Source: Streptomyces davaonensis JCM 4913
GTDB lineage: Bacteria > Actinomycetota > Actinomycetes > Streptomycetales > Streptomycetaceae
DNA length: 64,000 bases
Assembly (NCBI RefSeq): GCF_000349325.1
Contig: NC_020504.1
Location: 2,886,053 to 2,950,052, forward strand
Direction: 5' to 3'
The translations under genes and the position numbers were made by a program. Below the pieces are notes generated by a model, which had not been told where the DNA came from, did no database searches, and saw only the letters and a list, made by a program, of their open reading frames with translations. Below, one piece after another: positions 58,291-64,000 of the stretch (its first letter is position 1; each line of letters begins with the position of its first letter).

Positions 58291-61119
58291 TCAGTAGGCG
58301 GGGAGCGTGCGTGGGCCGAGGTCGTCGCGGGCGGGCGGCGGGGCCAGCCGTACGGTGGCGCCGAGCACGCTCAGCCCGTGCGGGGCGACGACGACCGGCT
58401 CCAGGGTCACCGCGACGACCTCCGGGTGGTCGTGGACCAGGCGCGACACCCTCAGCAGCAGTTCCTCCAGCGCGGGGGTGTCGGCCGGGGTGGAGCCGCG
58501 CCAGCCGAACAGGAGCGGCGCGGTCCGGATCGACCGCACCAGGGAGGACGCCTCGCGGTCGGTGACCGGGATCAGCCGGTGCGCCATGTCCCCGAGCAGC
58601 TGAGAGGCGGCTCCGGCGAGCCCGAACGAAAGTACGGCACCGGCCGCCGGGTCGATCACGGCCCGTACGACCGTGTCGACCCCGCGCGGGGCCATCGCCT
58701 GAACGACCGGCCGCAACTCCTCCGGCTTGCCGAACAGCTCCACCAACTCGGCGTACGCCCGCCGCAGTTGCTCCTCGTCCGCGAGATCCAGCCGTACGCC
58801 GCCCAGGTCGGCGCGGTGCCGCAGATGCGGTGCGGTGGCTTTGAGGGCGACGGGGTAGCCCACCGCGCGGGCCGCATCGACGGCGGCATCGGGGGTGGGC
58901 GCGGGGACGGCCTGCCGCACCTGGACGCCGTACGTCCCGAGCAGTTCGCAGGTCTCCTCGGGGCCGAGGGTGAGGCCCTGCCCGCGCGCGAGGAGGCCGT
59001 CGATCAGGGCGGCGGCTGCCCGCTCGTCGATGCCGTCGTACTCGGGGACCCGGCCGGGCTCGGCAGCCTCCCGTCGCCACTGGGCGTACTTCACGGCTTC
59101 GGCGAGGGCGCGGACGGCGCGCTCGGCGGCGGGGTAGGCGGGGATGAGGCGCCCGCGCGGGGAGGGCGGCTGGTCCCGCGGCGCGTCCGCGGGACCGGGG
59201 GCGGGCGCGGGGGGTGCGACCGGCTCCGGTCCGGCAGGGGCCCGGGGTGCGGTGCTGGTCGCCGCGGACAGTGCCTCCGCCAGCCCGCCCAGTTCCACGT
59301 GCACCACCAGCACAGGCTTCCCCGGCGCCTCCTCCGCCGCCGACCGCAGCGCCTCCGCCAGCACCGCATCCCCCGCTGAGGGCTCCCCGATCGCCGGGAT
59401 CGCCGTGACGACCACGGCGTCACAGGTGTCGTCGGCCAGGGCCCGCGACAGGGCCCTGCGGAAGTCCTCCGCCGACGCCCCTGTCGTCAGGTCCAGCGGC
59501 GGCAGCGGCCGCAGGTCCTCGGCGAGGCAGGCGTCGTAGGTCAGCAGGCCCAGCGACTCGGAGTTTCCGAGGATCGCCACGCGCGGCCCGGGCGGCAGCG
59601 GCTGGCGGGCGAGGAGCAGCCCCGCGTCGACCAGTTCGGTGATGGTGTCGACCCGGATCACCCCGGCCTGCCGCAGCAGGGCCGACACCGTGTCCTGCGG
59701 CAGCCGCGTCGCCCGAACGGCGTGCCCCTGCGGGGCCCCTCCCCCGTGCCGCGCTCCCTGGACCACGACCAGCGGCTTGGCGGCGGCCGTCCGCCGGGCG
59801 AGCCGGGTGAACTTACGGGGGTTGCCGATGGACTCCAGGTACATGAGGGCGACATCGGTGTCCGGGTCGTCGTACCAGTACTGGAGGACGTCGTTGCCGG
59901 AGACGTCGGCCCGGTTGCCGGAGGAGACGAAGGTGGACACCCCGGTGACGCCGGTGACCCCACCGCCGCGGCGGTGCAGCCGGGACAGCAGCGCGATGCC
60001 GATGGCACCGGACTGCGCGAACAGCCCTATCCGGCCGGGCCGTGGCATCTCGGGCGCCAGCGAGGCGTTCAGCCGGACGTCCGCCGAGGTGTTGATGACG
60101 CCGAAGGCGTTCGGCCCGATGATCCGCATGCCGTACGCACGCGCGTGCCGGACGAGTTCGCGCTGGCGCTCCCTGCCCTCGGGCCCGCTCTCGGCGTACC
60201 CGGCGGAGACCACGACCAGCCCCTGGACGCCGTGCTCGCCGCACTCGGTGACGACTCGGGGGACCTGTTCGGCCGGCACGGCGACCACGGCGAGGTCGAC
60301 ATGTCCGTCGATGTCGCGCACCGAGCGGTACGCGGGCACGCCCGCGAGCTCCTTCAGCTCCTCGGGGAACGCCTGGTTCACCGCGTACAGGGCGCCGCGG
60401 TAGCCGCCCGCGCGAATGTTGTCCAGGACGCCCCGGCCGACGCCGCCGGGTGTCCGGCCGGCGCCGATGACGGCCACCGAGCCGGGTACCAGCAGGCGTT
60501 GCACGGACCGCGCCTCGGCACGCTGCTCGCGCGCGTACTGCACGGCGAGCGAGCGGTCGGTGGGCTCCAGGCCGAACTCCAGGCGCACCACGCCGTCCTC
60601 GAAGCTGCGCTTCTGGGTGTACCCGGCGTCCGTGAACACCTTGATCATCTTGGTGTTGGCGGGCAGCACCTCGGCGGCGAACCGGCGGATCCCGCGTTCC
60701 CGCGCGACGGCGCCGATGTGTTCGAGGAGCGCGGAGGCGACGCCGCGGCCCTGATGGGCGTCCTGGACGAGGAAGGCGACCTCGGCCTCGTCGGCGGGCG
60801 CGGAGGCGGGCATTCCGTCGGTGCCGATGCGGTCATAGCGTACGGTGGCGATGAACTCGCCGCCGATGGTGGCCGCGAGTCCCACCCTGTCCACAAAGTC
60901 GTGGTGCGTGAAGCGGTGGACGTCCTTGGCGGACAGTCGCGGGTAGGGCGCGAAGAAGCGGTAGTACTTCGACTCGTCCGAGACCTGCTCGTAGAAGCTG
61001 ACCAGGCGCTCGGCGTCATCAACGGTGATGGGGCGGATGCGTGCGGTGCCGCCGTCGCGCAGCACCACGTCGGCTTCCCAGTGGGCGGGGTACTCGTACC
61101 GGTCCGAGGCGCTCTGCAT
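58291..61119 (-). CDS. patA: protein lysine acetyltransferase PatA type: GNAT fused to ADP-forming acyl-CoA synthetase-like domains
   Basis: 942 residues. GNAT domain first (about 15-180, acetyl-CoA loop VQDAHQGRGVASALL). CoA-binding (VPGSVAVIGAGRTPGGVG, about 215) and ligase domains (GLFAQSGAIGIALL, SSGNRADVSGNDVLQYW) follow. A Pro/Ala linker near 635-660 leads to an ATP-grasp-like part (about 710-930, YPVALKATAPHLRHRADLGGVRLDL). The His of a normal ligase phosphorylation loop is not evident. This N-terminal-GNAT order is that of Streptomyces lividans PatA, which acetylates acyl-CoA synthetases. ATG at 61119. Confidence 0.87.
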   Translation of the reverse strand: MQSASDRYEYPAHWEADVVLRDGGTARIRPITVDDAERLVSFYEQVSDESKYYRFFAPYPRLSAKDVHRFTHHDFVDRVGLAATIGGEFIATVRYDRIGTDGMPASAPADEAEVAFLVQDAHQGRGVASALLEHIGAVARERGIRRFAAEVLPANTKMIKVFTDAGYTQKRSFEDGVVRLEFGLEPTDRSLAVQYAREQRAEARSVQRLLVPGSVAVIGAGRTPGGVGRGVLDNIRAGGYRGALYAVNQAFPEELKELAGVPAYRSVRDIDGHVDLAVVAVPAEQVPRVVTECGEHGVQGLVVVSAGYAESGPEGRERQRELVRHARAYGMRIIGPNAFGVINTSADVRLNASLAPEMPRPGRIGLFAQSGAIGIALLSRLHRRGGGVTGVTGVSTFVSSGNRADVSGNDVLQYWYDDPDTDVALMYLESIGNPRKFTRLARRTAAAKPLVVVQGARHGGGAPQGHAVRATRLPQDTVSALLRQAGVIRVDTITELVDAGLLLARQPLPPGPRVAILGNSESLGLLTYDACLAEDLRPLPPLDLTTGASAEDFRRALSRALADDTCDAVVVTAIPAIGEPSAGDAVLAEALRSAAEEAPGKPVLVVHVELGGLAEALSAATSTAPRAPAGPEPVAPPAPAPGPADAPRDQPPSPRGRLIPAYPAAERAVRALAEAVKYAQWRREAAEPGRVPEYDGIDERAAAALIDGLLARGQGLTLGPEETCELLGTYGVQVRQAVPAPTPDAAVDAARAVGYPVALKATAPHLRHRADLGGVRLDLADEEQLRRAYAELVELFGKPEELRPVVQAMAPRGVDTVVRAVIDPAAGAVLSFGLAGAASQLLGDMAHRLIPVTDREASSLVRSIRTAPLLFGWRGSTPADTPALEELLLRVSRLVHDHPEVVAVTLEPVVVAPHGLSVLGATVRLAPPPARDDLGPRTLPAY

Positions 61120-61256
61120 GGGCCCCAGATTACGGCTCGCGTCCGACAACGGCGCGGGGCAATCTGTGGAGGACGGGTGCCGGATCGAGGCCGCGGTCCG
61201 GCGACCACACGGAACAGGACGAACGTCCGTTCCGGGCACGCTTCACGTTGTGGAAC

Positions 61257-61272
61257 ACTGGTCTAGACAACC
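61257..61272 (+). promoter_or_regulatory. DasR-responsive element (dre) over the ptsH promoter
   Basis: ACTGGTCTAGACAACC matches the dre consensus (ACTGGTCTAGACCACT) at all but two right-hand bases. It overlaps a -10 box TAGACA (61264-61269), which has a TTCACG -35 (61242-61247) 16 bases upstream. The site is 25 bases before the ptsH start, so DasR binding should block transcription until glucosamine-6-phosphate accumulates. Confidence 0.8.
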
Positions 61273-61296
61273 TGAGCACCTGAAGGGCAGCATCAC

Positions 61297-61578
61297 ATGG
61301 CTGAGCGCCGCGTCAACGTCGGCTGGGCCGAGGGCCTCCACGCCCGCCCCGCTTCCATCTTCGTCCGGGCCGCCACGGCCGCAGGTATCCCGGTGACGAT
61401 CGCCAAGGCTGACGGCAACGCCGTCAACGCGGCCTCCATGCTGGCCGTTCTGGGCCTGGGCGCCCAGGGCGGCGAGGAGATCGTGCTCGCCTCCGACGCC
61501 GAGGGCGCGGACGCCGCCCTGGACCGGCTGGCCAAGCTGGTCGCCGAGGGCCTCGAGGAGCTCCCCGAGACCGTCTGA
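61297..61578 (+). CDS. ptsH: phosphocarrier protein HPr of the PTS
   Basis: 93 residues. The active-site H15 is in EGLHARPAS; the regulatory-loop serine is S47 in NAASMLAVLGLGAQGG. HPr passes phosphate from enzyme I to sugar-specific IIA proteins. ATG at 61297 with GAAGGG upstream. No other pts genes are adjacent; the following GntR gene converges. Confidence 0.95.
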   Translation: MAERRVNVGWAEGLHARPASIFVRAATAAGIPVTIAKADGNAVNAASMLAVLGLGAQGGEEIVLASDAEGADAALDRLAKLVAEGLEELPETV

Positions 61579-61611
61579 GCAAAATACGGTCGCGGCACCC
61601 GCCGCTGCCAC

Positions 61612-61647
61612 GAAGGGGCTCGTCCGAATTATCGGGCGGGCCCCTTC
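61612..61647 (+). terminator. ptsH terminator
   Basis: Inverted repeat GAAGGGGCTCG ... CGGGCCCCTTC (interrupted arms) followed by ATCTTT, 34 bases after the ptsH stop. Between this and the GntR stop at 61738 the sequence is AT-richer and empty. Confidence 0.75.
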
Positions 61648-61737
61648 ATCTTTCCCACGAGGCGATCGCATTTTGAGAATTCGGGCAGCAGAAATAATCC
61701 CCCGCGAATTACTGCCTCTTTGTATACGGCGCGCATG

Positions 61738-62424
61738 TTAATGCCGCTGGCCCGACATGTTTACGGGATGTTGCGAATTCCTCACACGCTCCGGTCCCGC
61801 GGGGAGTCGCAGCCGGTGTGCGCCGCTCGCGCGCTCGGTGTGCATGGCCGTGATCGCCCGCGCGCGTTCGCTGTCGCCGCGCGCCACCGCGTCCACGATC
61901 GCGCCGTGCTCCGCCCATGTGTCCACGGGGCTGGCCGGCGCCTCCACCGCGTACATCCAGGCGATCTTGTGCCGGAGCTGGGTCAGCATCGAGGTCAGCG
62001 CGGGGCTGCCGGAGGCCTGGGCGAGCGTCTCGTGGAACCAGCCGCCCAGCGAGCGCAGATCCTCGCTGTTGCCCCTCCTGGCCCGCTCCTGACCGAGCCT
62101 GACCAGGCCACGCAGCACCTTCAGATGCGCCTCGGTGCGCCGTTGGGCGGCCCGGGCGGCGCCGAGCGGCTCCAGCAGGCCGCGCATCTCCAGCAGGTCG
62201 GCGGCCTCCTGTTCGGTCGGCTCCGCGACGCACGCGCCCGCGTGCCGCCGGGTCACCACGAAGCCCTCCGCCTCCAGCGTGCGCAGGGCCTCCCGGACAG
62301 GGACGCGCGAGACGCCGTAGCGGCGGGCGAGCAGTTCCTCGGTGAGCCGGCCGCCACGCTCGTGGACACCGGCGACGATGTCGTCCCGGATCGCCGTGCA
62401 TACCGAGTGCGCCGGAACACGCAT
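61738..62424 (-). CDS. GntR family (FadR subfamily) transcriptional regulator
   Basis: 228 residues. Winged helix-turn-helix about 1-70 (LTEELLARRYGVSRVPVREALRTLEAEGFV), then an FCD helical ligand domain about 80-215 with metal-site acid/His residues (RGLLEPLGAARAA, WFHETLAQASGS, EHGAIVDAVARGDSERARAITAMH). Ligand usually a carboxylate. ATG at 62424 follows GCGGAGG; the open frame to 62541 is non-coding. Convergent with ptsH, a neighbourhood kept in streptomycetes. Confidence 0.9.
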   Translation of the reverse strand: MRVPAHSVCTAIRDDIVAGVHERGGRLTEELLARRYGVSRVPVREALRTLEAEGFVVTRRHAGACVAEPTEQEAADLLEMRGLLEPLGAARAAQRRTEAHLKVLRGLVRLGQERARRGNSEDLRSLGGWFHETLAQASGSPALTSMLTQLRHKIAWMYAVEAPASPVDTWAEHGAIVDAVARGDSERARAITAMHTERASGAHRLRLPAGPERVRNSQHPVNMSGQRH

Positions 62425-62562
62425 GACCGACCTCCGCTTTAATCCCCGTGAAACGTCGATGGCTGACGTGTTCATCGACTCTATGACAATGAGCGGGAAT
62501 TTCCGATGGCGGGCCGGAATCCATGGATATTTTTTGGACAACAGGGTCCGTTAAACGCCGAA

Positions 62563-62587
62563 AACCCCGGCTCTGGGAGCCGGGGTT
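62563..62587 (-). terminator. terminator of the M23 peptidase gene
   Basis: Perfect 11-base arms AACCCCGGCTC and GAGCCGGGGTT with a 3-base loop; on the minus strand it follows the peptidase stop by 23 bases and is followed by TCGGCGTTTAA. Confidence 0.85.
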
Positions 62588-62610
62588 CCGGGAAGCGGTG
62601 GCGGATGCCG

Positions 62611-63378
62611 TCAGAGGCTCACGCCGTGCGAGCGGAGGTAGAAGAGCGGGTCGATGTCCGAGCCGTACTCCGCGGTCGTACGGGCCTCGAAGTGCAGGTG
62701 CGCCCCGGTGACGTTGCCGGTGGCCCCGGACAGGCCGATCTGCTGGCCCGGGGTGACGCTCTGGCCGACCGAGACCGCGATCGACGACAGGTGCCCGTAC
62801 TGGGTGTACGTGCCGTCATGCATCTTGATGACGATCTGGTTGCCGTACGCCCCGCCCCAGCCGGCCTCGACGACGGTGCCCGTGCCGACCGAGCGGACGG
62901 AGGTGCCGCTGGCGGCGTGGAAGTCGATGCCGGTGTGGCTGCCGGAGGACCAGACCGCTCCGCCGGCCTTGTAGCTCGTGGAGACGTAGGAGCCGGAGAT
63001 CGGGGAGACGAAGGTGTTCAGGCGCTTGCGCTCGGCCTCACGGGCGGCGCGCTCCTTGGCCTCGCGGGCCTCCTTGGCGGCCTCGGCGGCCCGCCTGCGC
63101 GCGGCCTCCTCGGCCTCCTGCTTGGCCTCCGCCAACTCGGCCGCCTGCTTCTGGGCGTCGGCCTGGGCGTCGATCTGGTCGGCGACCGTGTCGCCGATGG
63201 TGATCACGGGGGTGAGACCGGTCTGCTCGGTGGGGACCTCGGCGGCGAACGCCGGGGCGGCGGCGAGGGTGCCGACGACGCCGGTGGTGGTGAGGGCCGC
63301 GACGCCCGCCGCACGGGCGGTCGTACGCTGCATCCGGCTGGGACGACGGTGCTTCCCGGTGGCGCGGGTGAACGCCAT
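62611..63378 (-). CDS. secreted M23 family metallopeptidase with coiled coil
   Basis: 255 residues. Signal peptide to about residue 46 (ALTTTGVVGTLAAAPAFAAE); Ala/Glu/Lys/Arg-rich coiled coil about 65-118; M23 (LytM/lysostaphin) domain about 120-250 with zinc ligands in GSHTGIDFH and HLHFE. It should cut peptidoglycan cross-bridges or regulate amidases during growth or spore germination. The 5' leader folds as a ydaO-type riboswitch, so expression is probably tied to c-di-AMP, as for Streptomyces rpf-type wall hydrolases. ATG at 63378 with GGAAAGGA upstream. Confidence 0.93.
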   Translation of the reverse strand: MAFTRATGKHRRPSRMQRTTARAAGVAALTTTGVVGTLAAAPAFAAEVPTEQTGLTPVITIGDTVADQIDAQADAQKQAAELAEAKQEAEEAARRRAAEAAKEAREAKERAAREAERKRLNTFVSPISGSYVSTSYKAGGAVWSSGSHTGIDFHAASGTSVRSVGTGTVVEAGWGGAYGNQIVIKMHDGTYTQYGHLSSIAVSVGQSVTPGQQIGLSGATGNVTGAHLHFEARTTAEYGSDIDPLFYLRSHGVSL

Positions 63379-63399
63379 GTAGTGGCTGGTCCTTTCCTT

Positions 63400-63550
63400 C
63401 CTTCTCGCCTACCGGGTTAGCTGACGGGTTCGGAGCAGGAAGGTCTCCTACGGACCCCCTCGCACTACGCGCGGGCGTCCGATTCACCCCAGGGACTGCG
63501 ATGGGTCCCCGGCTCCCCTGGCTCGCGCCGTACGGGGACTCGGCGATGAC
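63400..63550 (-). ncRNA. ydaO/yuaA-type (c-di-AMP) riboswitch
   Basis: The minus-strand leader of the M23 gene carries the diagnostic blocks of this RNA in order: GAGCCAGGGGAGCCGGGGACCCA, then CCTGGGGTGAATC, GTAGGAGACCTTCCTGCTCCGAACCCG, and TCAGCTAACCCGGTAGGCGA. Outer TCGCC and GGCGA can pair as P1. c-di-AMP binding normally switches expression off. A plausible promoter upstream has TAGCGT as -10 near 63600 and TTGGGA 18 bases before it. Boundaries are approximate. Confidence 0.9.
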
Positions 63551-63697
63551 TGTCCGGTGCCGCGGTCGCGGCGCACTGCCTGACGGACAGCCCGGACGAC
63601 GCTAAACGGGGCAACTTTCAATTCCCAAACGGATCACCGTTTTTGTAGCGCATGCCACAGGTCAGACAGGCAACCTCTCCCTCAATTCGGACATAAA

Positions 63698-63731
63698 GGG
63701 GCCCTGGTGTCGCTTCCGTCACCAGGGCCCC
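63698..63731. terminator. strong hairpin between M16 peptidase gene end and M23 promoter
   Basis: Perfect 12-base arms GGGGCCCTGGTG and CACCAGGGCCCC with a 10-base loop, 38 bases after the minus-strand stop at 63770; on that strand it is followed by TTTATG. Confidence 0.85.
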
Positions 63732-63769
63732 ACACGCGCGTGACCGCGCGTTCACGTCCGAGAGGGTGT

Positions 63770-64000
63770 CTACTCGGCCGTCACCACGGTGACTTCACCG
63801 ATTTCGAGGGCCTCCACGGCCTCCTTGATCTGCGCCGCGTCACCGACCAGAACCGTCACCAGACGGTCCACCGGGAAGGCGCTCACGACCGCCGCGGTGG
63901 CCTCCACGGTGCCGGTCTCGGCGAGCCGGCGGTACAGCGTCGCCTGGTAGTCGTCGGGCAGGTGCTGCTCGACCTGGTCGGCCAGCGTGCTCGCCACGGC
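63770..64000 (-). CDS. M16 (pitrilysin) family peptidase, C-terminal end only
   Basis: 77 codons up to the window edge, ending PVDRLVTVLVGDAAQIKEAV...VTVVTAE. The pattern LVTVLVGDAAQIKEAVEAL matches the last strand-helix-strand of M16 domains. The start and the catalytic HxxEH lie outside the window, so activity cannot be judged. Confidence 0.7.
   Translation of the reverse strand, partial: AVASTLADQVEQHLPDDYQATLYRRLAETGTVEATAAVVSAFPVDRLVTVLVGDAAQIKEAVEALEIGEVTVVTAE

Noticed and set aside
57653..59080. 475-codon minus-strand frame as one gene
   Set aside because: Only the last 195 codons from 58240 are protein-like; the upstream part overlaps patA in another frame.
1..64000. CRISPR arrays, rRNA genes, intact insertion sequences, polyketide or peptide synthetase genes
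   Set aside because: None seen: no regularly spaced identical repeats, no rRNA-like sequence, no transposase frame and no modular synthase frames.

Overview
The window is high-GC actinobacterial DNA, almost certainly from a Streptomyces chromosome. The evidence is the very GC-rich third codon positions, frequent GTG/TTG starts, Sec and LAxTG surface-protein signals, a sepH cell-division gene, a cutRS-type two-component pair, a DasR-type site (dre) in front of ptsH, and a ydaO-type (c-di-AMP) leader in front of a secreted M23 peptidase. No rRNA, tRNA, CRISPR array or antibiotic-type biosynthetic cluster was found.

Bases 1 to about 27,500 look accessory. A minus-strand operon (78-5606) encodes a sugar ABC importer (lipoprotein, two permeases, double-ATPase) and a sugar isomerase/epimerase. 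Beside it lie an EboA-like gene and a ROK-family repressor. A block of secreted carbohydrate-active proteins follows: GH31 and GH20 glycosidases with near-duplicate C-terminal ricin lectin modules, a CAP-domain protein, an ECF sigma factor fused to a zinc anti-sigma motif, a membrane segment and an outside lectin domain, a divergent cell-wall-anchored (LAATG) metzincin protease with a lectin-like region, a 1124-residue PA14/sorbosone-dehydrogenase-like/ricin/CBM/DUF1080 protein, and a GH27 alpha-galactosidase. Three promoters here (importer, GH31, DUF1080 protein) share sequence, suggesting one regulon, possibly under the ROK repressor. A diverged element of about 70 bp occurs three times in the gaps. 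One copy abuts a truncated carbohydrate-binding module that follows the alpha-galactosidase gene in frame after a stop codon. The block ends with a three-gene cassette (small membrane protein, XRE/sigma-region-4-like regulator, unknown 360-residue protein) and a tyrosine-integrase remnant at about 27.4 kb.

Bases 28,000-64,000 are core chromosome. The order RNA methyltransferase, APC permease, two TrkA proteins, DUF3159, OB-fold, then (after a TetR/SGNH pair, kdpED and an alginate lyase) DUF3710, dut, DUF3093, DUF4193 and suhB matches the ceoBC-dut-suhB neighbourhood of mycobacteria. Potassium is a theme (KimA-like permease, CeoB/CeoC, KdpDE without kdpFABC). Next come cutS/cutR, suhB, ferrochelatase with an iron-box-like site, an MFS transporter with an aldonolactone oxidase, sepH, rhodanese, a VOC protein, thymidine kinase, a phosphodiesterase, a DUF5998 protein, the PatA-type protein acetyltransferase, ptsH with its dre site, a GntR regulator, the riboswitch-controlled M23 peptidase, and the end of an M16 peptidase gene cut by the window edge.
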